Assembly (NCBI RefSeq): GCF_030272705.1
Contig: NZ_JARFYM010000030.1
Coordinates: 1-64,000, forward strand
DNA: 64,000 bases
Origin: Rhizobium mayense
Lineage (GTDB): Bacteria > Pseudomonadota > Alphaproteobacteria > Rhizobiales > Rhizobiaceae
Reading direction: 5' to 3'
The notes under the pieces were generated by a model, which saw only the letters and a program-made list of their open reading frames with translations, did no database searches and was not told the DNA's origin. The position numbers and the translations under genes were made by a program. Position 1 is the first letter of the stretch; each line of letters begins with the position of its first letter. This document shows positions 26,018-35,252 of this stretch, one piece after another.

Positions 26018-27274
26018 CTAATAGTCGACCGCGTCACGGACGATCGGGCATGTCATGCAATGGCCGCCACCGCGCCCGCGCCCGAGTTCGGCGCCGACGA
26101 TGGTGATCACCTCGATGCCCTCTTTGCGCAGCAATGTGTTCACATAGGTATTGCGGTCATAGGCATAGACGACACCCGGCGAGGCGCAGACGAGGTTCGC
26201 GCCGCTGTCCCATTGCGTCCGCTCGCGCGTATAGTCATTGCCGCCGGTTTCAACGACGCGCATCTTCTTCAGCCCGAGCGCGTCGCGCACGGTGTCGACG
26301 AAGCTGCCCTTATCGCGATGGAACTCGACGCCGCCGTTGCCGTCCGGGCGGTAGGAGAAAGCCTCGATGCCGTCGACAATATCCGGATAGAGCAGAACGC
26401 AGTCGCGGTCGGCGAAAGTGAAGACCGTATCGAGATGCATGGCGGCGCGCAGTTTCGGCATGGCCGCCACGATGACGCGCTCGGCCGCGCCCTTTTCGAA
26501 GAGAGCGGCGGCGACCTGGCTGATGGCCTGACGGGATGTCCGTTCGCTCATGCCGATCAGCACGTTACCCTTGCCGATTGGCATGACGTCCCCGCCTTCA
26601 AACGTGGCCAGGCCCCAATCCTTCGTGGGATCACCCCACCAGACATTGACCTTTCCCGCGAAGTCCGGATGGAACTTGTAGATCGAGGTCGTCAGGATGG
26701 TCTCCTCGTGGCGTGCCGGCCAGTAGAGCGCATTGAGCGTCACCCCGCCATAGATCCAGCATGTAGTGTCACGCGTGTAGAGCGTGTTCGGCAGCGGCGG
26801 CAGCAGATATTCATTGACGCCAGCCGCATCGCGGATCAGCGCCAGCTGCTCGCCACCGACACTTTCCGGGAATTCGAAGGTCGACAAGCCGCCAATCAGT
26901 GTTTCGGCCAGTTCGCGGTCCGACAGTCCTTCGAGATAGGAGCGAACCTCGTTGATGAGGCCGAGACCGATCTGGTTCGGCACGACCTGATTGTCGAGAA
27001 TCCACTTCTTGGCCTCGGGAACTGCCACCGTTTGTGCAAGAAGATTATGCATTTCCAAGACTTCGACGCCGCGGTCGCGCATCTTGTTCATGAAATCGAA
27101 GTGGTCGCGCTTCGCATTATCGACCCAAAGGACATCGTCGAAGAGAAGAGCATCGCAATTGGTCGGTGTCAGACGTTTATGGGCGCGGCCGGGCGCGCAA
27201 ACCATGACCTTGCGCAGCTGGCCAACCTCGGAATGAACCCCGAAAGCTTGTTGAGTGGAGCTTGCAGAAGACAT
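26018..27274 (-). CDS. arcA: Arginine deiminase
   Basis: 418 residues, the same length as the Pseudomonas enzyme. It hydrolyses arginine to citrulline and ammonia in the cytoplasm. Nucleophile Cys406 lies in GGGHCMTCP at the C terminus. Substrate-guanidinium Asp in EGGDVMPIG and His in AAMHLDTVFTF are present. The start GVHSEVGQLRKVMVC is typical. It lies 14 bp behind an APC antiporter. The usual partners arcB (ornithine carbamoyltransferase) and arcC (carbamate kinase) are absent from the window, so citrulline may be exported or handled elsewhere. Confidence 0.94.
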   Translation of the reverse strand: MSSASSTQQAFGVHSEVGQLRKVMVCAPGRAHKRLTPTNCDALLFDDVLWVDNAKRDHFDFMNKMRDRGVEVLEMHNLLAQTVAVPEAKKWILDNQVVPNQIGLGLINEVRSYLEGLSDRELAETLIGGLSTFEFPESVGGEQLALIRDAAGVNEYLLPPLPNTLYTRDTTCWIYGGVTLNALYWPARHEETILTTSIYKFHPDFAGKVNVWWGDPTKDWGLATFEGGDVMPIGKGNVLIGMSERTSRQAISQVAAALFEKGAAERVIVAAMPKLRAAMHLDTVFTFADRDCVLLYPDIVDGIEAFSYRPDGNGGVEFHRDKGSFVDTVRDALGLKKMRVVETGGNDYTRERTQWDSGANLVCASPGVVYAYDRNTYVNTLLRKEGIEVITIVGAELGRGRGGGHCMTCPIVRDAVDY

Positions 27275-27288
27275 GCATTACCTCCTCT

Positions 27289-28722
27289 TCAGATTGTCAG
27301 GTAGCCGGTGGACAATCCGGCGATCGCGGCAATGCAGCCGATGACTGCAGCGGCGAAGATTATCCAGTCGGCGGTCGTGTTGAAGATCTGCTTGCCCTGC
27401 TCGCGGCGGGCCCAGAAGTAGAGGATCGTGCCGGGAGCGTAGAGAAGTGCCGATAGAAGGACAAACTTCAATCCACCGGCGATGATCATGAAGATCGTAT
27501 AGATCACGGCAATACCGGCGATGATGAGGTCGCGTCTGCGCTCCTCCGGCCTGACCTCGTAGGTCTCCCCGCGCCGCGCGACCAGATAGCCGTATGCCGC
27601 GACGAAGAGGTAGGGGATCAGTGACATGGCGCTGGTGAGATTCAGCATCAGCGCGAACGCGTCCCGAGACCAGTAGGTGCTGATCACGAAAAGCTGGACG
27701 ATGACATTTGTCAGCCAAAGTGCCGCCGCCGGAACCTTGTTCTGGTTTTCGGTGCCGAAGAGGCGTGGCATGTCGTCCGTGCGAGCGGCAACGTAGAGAA
27801 CTTCCGCACACACCAGCGACCAGGCCAGATAAGCGCCCAAAACCGAAACGATGACACCAGCGCTGATGAAGACCGCTCCCCACGGCCCGACAACGGCCGC
27901 CAGAACACCCGCCATCGAAGGCTGTGTCATGCCTGCGATCTCCGGACGCTGCAGGACGGCGTAGGGTAACAGCGTCACCAACACCATAAGCGCGGTAACG
28001 CCGACGAATCCGATAATGGTCGCCGTACCGACATCGGCACGCGTCTGCGCATAGCGCGAGTAATTGCTCGCACCCTCGATACCGATGAAGACGAAGACCG
28101 TCGCCAACATCGTCGCCCGGACTTGCTCCAGAAGAGAGGCTGCCGGCATCCCTTCGCCACCCCAGAAATTGCCGCGAAACAGATCGAGCTTAAAGGCGAC
28201 GGCAAGCAGCACGATGAAGGTGAGGATGGGCACGATCTTGGCGACCGTGACGACTGTGTTGATGAAGGCGGCCTGTTGCACGCCCCTGAGGATCATGAAG
28301 TGGAACAGCCATATACCGATCGAAGCGACGACGATTGCGACGAGCGTGTTGCCGTCGCCGAAGACCGGGAAGAATCGGCCAAGCGTGGACTTGATCAGTA
28401 CCCAGTAGGAGACGTTGCCGATGCAGCTGCCGATCCAGTAGCCGAAGGCCGACAGGAAACCGGGATAGTCGCCGAATCCGGCCTTGGCATAGGCATAGAC
28501 GCCAGCGTCAAGATCCGGCTTGCGTTCCGCCAGCGCCTGGAAGATGCGGGCGAGCATGTACATGCCGCCGCCGGCTATACACCAAGCGATGATCGCGCCA
28601 AACGGGCCGGTCGCGGCCCCGAAAGTACGAGGCAGCGAGAAGATACCCGCACCCACCATCGAGCCGACAACCATCGCTGTCAGCGCGAACAACGAAAACT
28701 TTTGCGTGGAGCCCGAAGCCAT
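27289..28722 (-). CDS. arcD: Basic amino acid antiporter, ArcD-like (APC family)
   Basis: 477 residues, about 12-13 transmembrane helices. The N-terminal APC signature VGSMVGAGIFSLPRTFG marks the substrate site. Closest in style to arginine/ornithine antiporters of the ArcD/YdgI group. It precedes arcA by 14 bp and is surely co-transcribed. Exchange of arginine against ornithine or citrulline is inferred from context. A near-copy lies immediately upstream (28937-30364). Confidence 0.87.
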   Translation of the reverse strand: MASGSTQKFSLFALTAMVVGSMVGAGIFSLPRTFGAATGPFGAIIAWCIAGGGMYMLARIFQALAERKPDLDAGVYAYAKAGFGDYPGFLSAFGYWIGSCIGNVSYWVLIKSTLGRFFPVFGDGNTLVAIVVASIGIWLFHFMILRGVQQAAFINTVVTVAKIVPILTFIVLLAVAFKLDLFRGNFWGGEGMPAASLLEQVRATMLATVFVFIGIEGASNYSRYAQTRADVGTATIIGFVGVTALMVLVTLLPYAVLQRPEIAGMTQPSMAGVLAAVVGPWGAVFISAGVIVSVLGAYLAWSLVCAEVLYVAARTDDMPRLFGTENQNKVPAAALWLTNVIVQLFVISTYWSRDAFALMLNLTSAMSLIPYLFVAAYGYLVARRGETYEVRPEERRRDLIIAGIAVIYTIFMIIAGGLKFVLLSALLYAPGTILYFWARREQGKQIFNTTADWIIFAAAVIGCIAAIAGLSTGYLTI

Positions 28723-28821
28723 ACGACACCAATCCGATTGCTCGCAGGTTGCGTCTTGAGATTTTATGCCTGAATTTTGCCACCAGCGAATGAGCTGAAA
28801 ATCTCACCTTTGTGCCGAGCG

Positions 28822-28841
28822 TCCCTTTTTTAGGAAAGGGA
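28822..28841. terminator. Hairpin between the two antiporter genes
   Basis: TCCCTTT (28822-28828) and AAAGGGA (28835-28841) pair perfectly around TTTAGG in the 214-bp gap between the two arcD-like genes. It could attenuate read-through from the first to the second gene or protect the mRNA. There is no strong T tract. Confidence 0.4.
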
Positions 28842-28936
28842 AATGTAGTTGTTCTGAGCGCCTGCCCTTGGTCGTCTCGGGATTTCATGGCCTGGGTAGT
28901 TCACGTATCCGATTTCTTGCTCAGCTAAGCAACGGT

Positions 28937-30364
28937 TCAGATGGTAATGCGGCCGGTAACGATCGCGTAGATTGCGACGACGGCGCCGATGGCTGCTACC
29001 GCGAACATGGTCAGCTCGGCCATGCTGAAGATGGCTCTGCGCTGCTCGCGACGCGTCATGACGAACAGAATGCTGCCGGGACCATAGATGGCGGCGGACA
29101 GCAGAAGATGCGTGGCTCCAGCCGCGTAAATCAGCCAAATCGTATAGATGAGCGCGATACCCGATCGCACGAGATCACCGCGATGACCGGCCGGATCGCG
29201 ATCGTAGGTTTCGCCTGTCCAGGCGAGCTTGACGCCGTAGGCTGCGACAAGGAGATAGGGGATGAGTATCATCGAACTCGTCAGCTCGAGCGCAAGCCGG
29301 AAGGCATATTGGGCAAACAACGTGAGGATCAGAAATATCTGGACGACAATATTGGTGAGCCACAGCGCATGGGACGGAACACCGTTCCTGTTCTCGTGGG
29401 AGAGAAAGCGGGGCATGGTGTCGTATTTCGAGGCCGAAAACAAGATTTCGGCGGCGAGAAGAACCCAGGACAAATAGGCGCCTGCCACGGAAATGATCAA
29501 GCCCGCGCTGACGAACAGGGCGCCCCAGGGACCGACCACGGCCTCGAAAACGCCGGCCATCGACGGGTTTCTAAGCTGAGCGAGATCCGCGTTCTGCATC
29601 ACTCCGTAGGACAGCATCGTCACCAGAACGAGCAGGCAGAGCACTCCGAGGAATCCAAAGAGCGTCGCGATGCCGACATCGGAGCGATTGCGGGCATAAC
29701 GCGAATAGACGCTTGCCCCTTCGATGCCGACGAATACGAAGACAGTGACGAGCATTGTCGCACGGACCTGACCTGCAATGTCGCCGAAAGTCGCCCCGCT
29801 ACCCCAGAAATTGGCTCGGAAGACATCAGCCTTGAAGCCGTAGAATACCAGGACGATGAACAGGAGTATGGGTATGATCTTCGCGAAGGTGACGATCCTG
29901 TTGACTGCCGCCGCCCCCTTTATTCCGCGCAGGATGAGAAAATGAACAACCCAAAGAAGGACTGAGGAAGTCGCGATCGCGGCAACGGTGTTGCCTTCTC
30001 CGAAGATTGGGAAGAACAGGCCGAGCGTCGACTTGATCAGTACGAAATAGGAGACGTTGCCGAGAAGAGCCGCCGACCAGTAGCCTAGCGCCGACAGGAA
30101 GCCGAGATAGTCGCCGAAGCCGGCCTTGGCGTAGGCGTAGATGCCGGCATCGAGATCTGGCTTGCGTCGGGAGAGCGACTGGAACACGAAGGCCAGCATG
30201 AGCATGCCGATGCCGGCGATTGACCAGGCGATGACAGCCCCAAATGGTCCCGTTGCTCGACCGAAGGCTTGCGGCAGCGAGAAAATCCCCGCACCGACCA
30301 TCGAGCCGACGCACATCGCCATCAGCGTCCATACCGAAAATTTCTGTTCAGAAGCGGAAATCAT
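28937..30364 (-). CDS. arcD: Basic amino acid antiporter, ArcD-like (APC family), second copy
   Basis: 475 residues, clearly paralogous to the downstream antiporter along its whole length: GSMVGAGIFSLPQAFGRATGPFGA, DLDAGIYAYAKAGFGDYLGF and LLGNVSYFVLIKSTLGLFFP have near-identical counterparts. About 12-13 helices. It is first of the leftward set arcD-arcD-arcA-hdeD. Two antiporters may separate the exchanges arginine/ornithine and arginine/citrulline; that is speculation. The 214-bp gap to the next copy may hold a second promoter. Confidence 0.86.
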   Translation of the reverse strand: MISASEQKFSVWTLMAMCVGSMVGAGIFSLPQAFGRATGPFGAVIAWSIAGIGMLMLAFVFQSLSRRKPDLDAGIYAYAKAGFGDYLGFLSALGYWSAALLGNVSYFVLIKSTLGLFFPIFGEGNTVAAIATSSVLLWVVHFLILRGIKGAAAVNRIVTFAKIIPILLFIVLVFYGFKADVFRANFWGSGATFGDIAGQVRATMLVTVFVFVGIEGASVYSRYARNRSDVGIATLFGFLGVLCLLVLVTMLSYGVMQNADLAQLRNPSMAGVFEAVVGPWGALFVSAGLIISVAGAYLSWVLLAAEILFSASKYDTMPRFLSHENRNGVPSHALWLTNIVVQIFLILTLFAQYAFRLALELTSSMILIPYLLVAAYGVKLAWTGETYDRDPAGHRGDLVRSGIALIYTIWLIYAAGATHLLLSAAIYGPGSILFVMTRREQRRAIFSMAELTMFAVAAIGAVVAIYAIVTGRITI

Positions 30365-30695
30365 GGACTGATGACTCGAAGCCGGATGATCGGAAACGTC
30401 GGGCTGTTAGCCCGCATCCAGGTATTCTAGCCTTTTCCATGTGGCGCTGTGATCGGCAAAGAATCCTAAAGTTGTGCTTCCGGTCCCAATCCTTTCCCGG
30501 TGGCGTATCGTTCAGGCCCCTTACGCATCCGTGTTGCCGGAATCCCTCTGCTCGCAATCGTTACCGCAACCTTGGCGCAATTGAGCCGTTCTGCATAAGG
30601 ATGAGATTCTCTGCTCATCACGAACGGATAATCGTGAGCTAAGCTCTATTCGCTCCTTCGGCAAAAGCTTGCCGGCAGCCAATAGGTGGGAAGCT
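30365..30695. promoter_or_regulatory. Divergent region upstream of the arc set and the YXWGXW gene
   Basis: 331 bp with no convincing gene. It holds a hairpin CGGGCT-GTT-AGCCCG (30400-30414) near the antiporter start and an inverted repeat CACGA-N8-TCGTG (30619-30636) near the rightward gene. I found no clear FNR/ANR box, although arginine deiminase genes are often oxygen-controlled. Confidence 0.45.
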
Positions 30696-31025
30696 ATGTT
30701 TTCACGACGTTTCTTACTGAAGGCACTTCTGACTGGTGCCGCCATCGCGCCAATAATGGCGATCCTCCCCATAGATGACGCAGACGCCCAGAGAGGGAGT
30801 CGACCGAACCGTCCACCTCCACGCCCTCGCCCTGAGCGAAGACCGCCGCCACGGCGTGGTCAGGTCTGGGTGCCAGGATACTGGGAATGGAGCGTCCGCA
30901 GGCGCGACTATGTATGGGTGCCCGGCCGTTGGATTCCCGCGAGACATGGCTTCCACTATCGACAGCCGCGCTGGACCAAACGCAACGGCGAGTGGATGTT
31001 CATCCATGGCCAATGGGTGCGATGA
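30696..31025 (+). CDS. Exported YXWGXW-repeat small protein
   Basis: 109 residues from ATG 30696 (GGTGGGA upstream). The N terminus SRRFLLKALLTGAAIAPIMA resembles a twin-arginine signal, with likely cleavage after ADA near residue 32. A Pro/Arg-rich linker follows, then aromatic repeats VWVPGYWEW, YVWVPGRW and FIHGQWVR of the YXWGXW (BcpO-like) family. These are small, basic, envelope-located proteins of unclear function. It is monocistronic, and a decayed gene tail lies behind it. Confidence 0.72.
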   Translation: MFSRRFLLKALLTGAAIAPIMAILPIDDADAQRGSRPNRPPPRPRPERRPPPRRGQVWVPGYWEWSVRRRDYVWVPGRWIPARHGFHYRQPRWTKRNGEWMFIHGQWVR

Positions 31026-31089
31026 CCGCACAAGTGAACGAGGGGAGCCATGTTTTCTTGCAGGTCGCGTGATGCGCCCGCCACACATA

Positions 31090-31176
31090 TCGGCTACCTC
31101 GTTCGCCAATCCCGACAAGAATTTCCTGATGATCATGAAGGACGGGACGATATACAAGGACAAGATCAGCACGTAG
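31090..31176 (+). pseudogene. Relic: C-terminal tail of an amidohydrolase
   Basis: The frame ending at TAG 31176 encodes NPDKNFLMIMKDGTIYK followed by DKIST. NP-x-KN-x-x-x-IMKDG-x-IYKN is the usual last strand of amidohydrolase-superfamily (imidazolonepropionase-like) proteins. Nothing upstream in any frame encodes the metal-binding barrel, so only the last 25 or so codons survive. It sits between two intact genes and marks a past deletion. Confidence 0.55.
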
Positions 31177-31271
31177 GATGACGCCTTCGGCCGTCGTGCG
31201 GCTTCGGTCTGATATCCATAATAGTTTCGACAGAGTCGACGATATCGTTTCTTACGCTCCGATGGATATTC

Positions 31272-32309
31272 ATGGCTAATGATCGAACCATTCTCGTTCT
31301 CCTCGGCATAATCGCCGCAATAGCGGTCCTTACCACTCTCCATCTTGCTGCTGTCATTTTTGCGCCGGTCGCTTGTGCCTTGTTCATCATTGCCATCGTA
31401 TGGCCGATGCAAAGGACGCTTCAGTCCTATCTGCCGCAGCTCCTCGCGTTGGCGCTTGTGGTCGCGGTCGTCCTCATCGTGTTTGTCCTCTTCGCTTCCG
31501 TGGCGGCCTGGGGTTTCGGGCGTATCGCGCGATCATTGATATCGGACGCCCCACGCTTCCAGATGCTTTACGACCACGCTGTCATCTGGCTGGAGGACCA
31601 TGGTGTAGTCGTCGCCGGCATTTGGAGCGAGCATTTCAACATGCGTTGGGCCATGGGAATGCTGCAGGGGCTGACGGCGCGTCTCAACACCTTGATTTCT
31701 TTCTGGCTCGTGGTCCTCGTCTATGTGCTGCTCGGGCTTCTCGAAATCGCCCCGGTCAGCCGAAGGATTCGGACGGTGATGGGCACGGAAACGGCGCGTA
31801 TATTGATCGACGGCTGCAGCCTGACAGCCGCCAAGCTTCGCCGCTATATGCTGATCAGGACGATCATGAGCATCGTGACCGGAACAATGGTCTGGGTGTT
31901 TGCTCTTTCGTTCGGGCTTCAATTCGCCGCCGAGTGGGGCATCATCGCCTTCACCTTGAATTACATACCGTTCATCGGGCCGTTCATCGCCACCTTGTTG
32001 CCGACGCTCTATGCATTGGCCCAATTCGAATCCCTGCAGTCTGCGCTGATCGTCTTCGCATGCCTCAATGTCGTCCAGTTCACATTCGGCAGCTATATCG
32101 AGCCTCGCGTGGCCGGGAGCGCACTGGCCATTTCGTCGTTCGTGGTGCTGTTTTCGGTTTTCCTGTGGACGGTAATCTGGGGGCTGTTCGGCGCATTCAT
32201 CGGGGTTCCGATCACGATCGCTGTACTGACATTCTGTGAGCAATCTCCTGCGACCCGGTGGCTGGCGGATTTGCAGAGAGCCAAGGATGACGGGAAGGAA
32301 CGGCGCTAA
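31272..32309 (+). CDS. AI-2E family (PerM-like) membrane transporter
   Basis: 345 residues with about eight helices: an N-terminal hydrophobic block, a middle amphipathic region (about 95-150), then the conserved C-terminal set with FTLNYIPFIGPFIATLLPTL and GLFGAFIGVPITIAVLTF. The family includes quorum-signal exporter TqsA and Na+/H+ antiporter-like members. The substrate here is unknown. Its stop overlaps the stop of the convergent phosphoesterase by 4 bp (32306-32309), so the transcripts overlap. Confidence 0.85.
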   Translation: MANDRTILVLLGIIAAIAVLTTLHLAAVIFAPVACALFIIAIVWPMQRTLQSYLPQLLALALVVAVVLIVFVLFASVAAWGFGRIARSLISDAPRFQMLYDHAVIWLEDHGVVVAGIWSEHFNMRWAMGMLQGLTARLNTLISFWLVVLVYVLLGLLEIAPVSRRIRTVMGTETARILIDGCSLTAAKLRRYMLIRTIMSIVTGTMVWVFALSFGLQFAAEWGIIAFTLNYIPFIGPFIATLLPTLYALAQFESLQSALIVFACLNVVQFTFGSYIEPRVAGSALAISSFVVLFSVFLWTVIWGLFGAFIGVPITIAVLTFCEQSPATRWLADLQRAKDDGKERR

Positions 32310-34060
32310 ACGGAGAGATCGGAACCTGGGACGCCCACGCGTTCCGGCGGAAGCATCACCAACGCGCCTTCCCGGTCGATCCCAAGCGTGTGGACGTGAA
32401 AATGGGTGACGTGTTCGCCGGTGCTCCCCATGACGGGAGAAGGGGCCGAGACGATCTTAAGCTTCCCGCAGTGTCCTATCCAGTCGATATGGCGATGGCC
32501 ATGCATGACGATGATCCGGTCGCCAAACTGCTGCAGTTGCCGCACGAACCAGGAGCCGTTGATCAAGGCGGTGCCGATCCGCACCGAAAACGCCTTCGAA
32601 AGGCCTGGATATTCGATCAGATGATGGTGCAGAGCCACGATCCAGGAGGCGTGTGGAAACCGCTCTACAACCGCCGTGGTCGCCCGGGACTGTTCGGACG
32701 ATATCAACCCGAGGGCATTCGTGAAGGAGAAATGCGTCTGAGCGGTGGAATCCAGCAGGATGAATCCGAGACCGTCATCTCCGTCCGGCGGCAGGATCAT
32801 CGGGAAGGCGTCTGCCCAGACCGGGGCAAGGCTCGCAGCCAGCCGAAAGCCCCCGCGGTCGGCGAAGGTTGCGATATCGGCGTGGTATGGCACCAGTGCC
32901 TCGGCGAGGGTCGTGCCGAGTTCCCAGGTCGAGTGATCCACCACGCGAACCTTGCTGGACTGCACTGCCGCCATCCCGGAAAGCGCCCGCATCTCCCGCA
33001 GCCGTCGGGCAGGACTGATCGGAAGGTCAAGCCGGGCGGGATTGGCTCGGTCCACGACGTTGATATCGTGATTGCCGGGCAGAAGAAGCGTTCGTTCGGC
33101 CAACTCCGGATAACGCGACAGCGCGGTCAAAAATTCTGCCCATTCGGGTGATCGACCGGCATCGGTTATATCGCCGGTGATCAGGATATGATCCAGACGA
33201 TTTTCGCTGTCGATCGCCGAGAGCCTCGCAAGAAGCTGAGCCAGCCGGTCGTTGCCGCGCGGGCCCGACCGTCCGCTCTCGATGCGAAAGCCATATTGCT
33301 CGCCGACGACATGGATGTCGGACAGGTGTGCGACCCGCCATTTCCGTGTTAGCTCCGATTGATCGCTGAAGCCCGTGAAGCCCTGCGGCTGGTCCATGGC
33401 GGCGTCGGCGAGGCCCCAGACCAGTGCTGCCCCTGCGCAATAGATGCAGAGGATGATGAGCGCGTTGGCGAGGGTGGGAACGACAAGTGAAAGAGGTACC
33501 GTCAAGTCGGAGAGCTCGCCCGTCCAACGTGAATAGGGCCAGCCAATGGCAATCACGGCCAGGGAGAAAAGACATAGAAGCAGGCCCGCGACGGCTGCAC
33601 TCACACAGCGCAACCGGGCGCGACGTTTCTCGTTCAGCCGGCTCTCGAACATCGCTTCCAGAAGATGGCGCACACCTTCGCGGAACAGCGCGTAAGCCGG
33701 TTGTATCGCCAGCGAATTCAGAGACCAGAAGCCCTGTTCCGCGGCCCGATGCAGCGGCTTACCGCCGAGCCAGCCGATCGCTGCAACGATCATCAGGATG
33801 ATGAATGGCCAGATGCCCCGGTAAGAACTTGCGAGGCTGCGCGAGAACTGTGCCAGCCAGGCCGTGCCGACAAGCGGCACCAACCCTAGCAGCAAGGCCG
33901 GCAAGGCGATCAGCGAGAACCAGACCAGGATGAGTTTAGGAAGGCTGATTTCCGCAAGAAGGCTGCCGGCCAGAGACAGCAGCGAGCGCCGCTTGGTGCT
34001 GGAGGCGTCCGCTTCGACGTCGCCCATTCTGGGATCGATCAGCTTGGTCATCAAATTCAA
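32306..34060 (-). CDS. Membrane-anchored metallophosphoesterase
   Basis: 584 residues. The first 240 contain several hydrophobic helices (about 30-80, 150-180, 190-225), then a calcineurin-like phosphoesterase domain from about residue 255. All metal motifs are seen: HLSDIH, ITGDITD, LPGNHD, ALHHH and HGHRH, giving a di-metal site. Such proteins cleave lipid or nucleotide phosphoesters; the substrate is not readable. Unlike short LpxH-type hydrolases it is fused to a membrane domain. Convergent overlap with the AI-2E gene. Confidence 0.83.
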   Translation of the reverse strand: MNLMTKLIDPRMGDVEADASSTKRRSLLSLAGSLLAEISLPKLILVWFSLIALPALLLGLVPLVGTAWLAQFSRSLASSYRGIWPFIILMIVAAIGWLGGKPLHRAAEQGFWSLNSLAIQPAYALFREGVRHLLEAMFESRLNEKRRARLRCVSAAVAGLLLCLFSLAVIAIGWPYSRWTGELSDLTVPLSLVVPTLANALIILCIYCAGAALVWGLADAAMDQPQGFTGFSDQSELTRKWRVAHLSDIHVVGEQYGFRIESGRSGPRGNDRLAQLLARLSAIDSENRLDHILITGDITDAGRSPEWAEFLTALSRYPELAERTLLLPGNHDINVVDRANPARLDLPISPARRLREMRALSGMAAVQSSKVRVVDHSTWELGTTLAEALVPYHADIATFADRGGFRLAASLAPVWADAFPMILPPDGDDGLGFILLDSTAQTHFSFTNALGLISSEQSRATTAVVERFPHASWIVALHHHLIEYPGLSKAFSVRIGTALINGSWFVRQLQQFGDRIIVMHGHRHIDWIGHCGKLKIVSAPSPVMGSTGEHVTHFHVHTLGIDREGALVMLPPERVGVPGSDLSV

Positions 34061-34227
34061 ATAACGCCTATCTGAACGGGTCGCACCACGGAAAAGATTG
34101 TTGATCTCCTTTTCCTCGCTCAGAATGCATTATCGCTGCGCAAGGGGGAGCCTGGCGTCGATCTCTCAAACGACGCACAGGATACATCCCGGCATCTTTT
34201 CGGCAGCTCGTCGGGTGTCGCGCGAAA

Positions 34228-34746
34228 CTACTTCTTTGCAGCGTCCGGTTCAGCCGCCTTGGAAGCACTTTCAAGAGCGTCGCGAAGGATCTGTTCCTTG
34301 GTTTCGTCGAGTGACGTCTTGAGCACGTGGCCGCCGTATCCCTGGATTTCCTTCAATACCTTGTCGGAGGTGATCGACTGGACCAGCAGGAATAAGGCGC
34401 CATTTCCCGGATGTAGGCTGGCGGCAAGGTCCTTCATAAAGGCGTCGTTTATACCGACGTCGGTCAATGCGCCGCCAATGGCGCCCGATGCGGCACCGAC
34501 GGCTACGCCAAGGATCGGGTTGAGAAACAGCACGCCGATGAGCAGGCCCCAGAAGCTGCCCGAGATCGCGCCCGTTGCCGTCGTGTTCATGAGCTGGTTG
34601 AGCTTGATCTTTCCAGACTCCGTCTTGGTGGCGATCACAGCGTCGCCAAGCTTGATCAAATATTCCTTCTGCAGCTCAAGGAGCCGCTGCCGGACTTCCT
34701 CGGCCTTGGATTCCGTGGGGTAAACGATGACGATGAGATCTGACAT
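34228..34746 (-). CDS. DUF1269 membrane-associated protein
   Basis: 172 residues from ATG 34746 (MSDLIVIVYP). N-terminal alpha/beta part (to about 60), then a Gly-rich membrane hairpin (SGSFWGLLIGVLFLNPILGVAVGAASGAIGG region) of glycine-zipper type, then a C-terminal part. This matches DUF1269, whose function is unknown but often stress-associated. A start at 34785 is possible but lacks support. Confidence 0.78.
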   Translation of the reverse strand: MSDLIVIVYPTESKAEEVRQRLLELQKEYLIKLGDAVIATKTESGKIKLNQLMNTTATGAISGSFWGLLIGVLFLNPILGVAVGAASGAIGGALTDVGINDAFMKDLAASLHPGNGALFLLVQSITSDKVLKEIQGYGGHVLKTSLDETKEQILRDALESASKAAEPDAAKK

Positions 34747-35252
34747 GGGGGCTCCCTCGACGACATTAGGTTGGATCGCGGGCATTGTATGTTTTCAGCT
34801 TTGCGAAGAAATTAGTTCAGAATCCCGCAACTGTGCGCACCGTCTCTTTCTGAAGTGGCAATCGGAGGTCGCTCGCATCTTCAGCGCTGAACGGCAATCA
34901 TATTCTGGCCCCGTCACGGCGAGGCGGGCATCCTCTGAGGGGGAGCGAGGGCAAACCCCCTCCTGCAAGGCAATATATGGGATTCTGTGATCAGAAATGA
35001 GATTTCAGGCCATGTTAAGCCCGGCTCATCCAAGCTACAAAATCAGTGCTAGATATTCCGAATTGTGTGGCCAGACAGGCAACGGTTGCATCGGCCTGTT
35101 CCCAGATCCGCCCCGCGGTAAGAAGCGGGTTGGGGGATGTCAGCCGAAATCTTGCACAGTCTTTCGGCATCTCGCTTTAGGACGATGGCGCTGCAGCCCT
35201 CTCGGAACCGGAAGGAAGATTTTCTGCGGGTTTCAGGGAAGGAGATGTCATC
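34747..35252. other. 506-bp gap without a credible gene
   Basis: No open frame here resembles a protein family. Two inverted repeats stand out: ACAGGC-N13-GCCTGT (35075-35099) and GCCGAAA-N12-TTTCGGC (35143-35168). The second lies about 85 bp ahead of the SDR start and could be a leader hairpin or operator. The gap between divergent genes should include both promoters. Confidence 0.45.

Noticed and set aside
25736..27304. Rightward 522-codon open frame over arcA
   Set aside because: Antisense to arginine deiminase, whose motifs and full length are clear.
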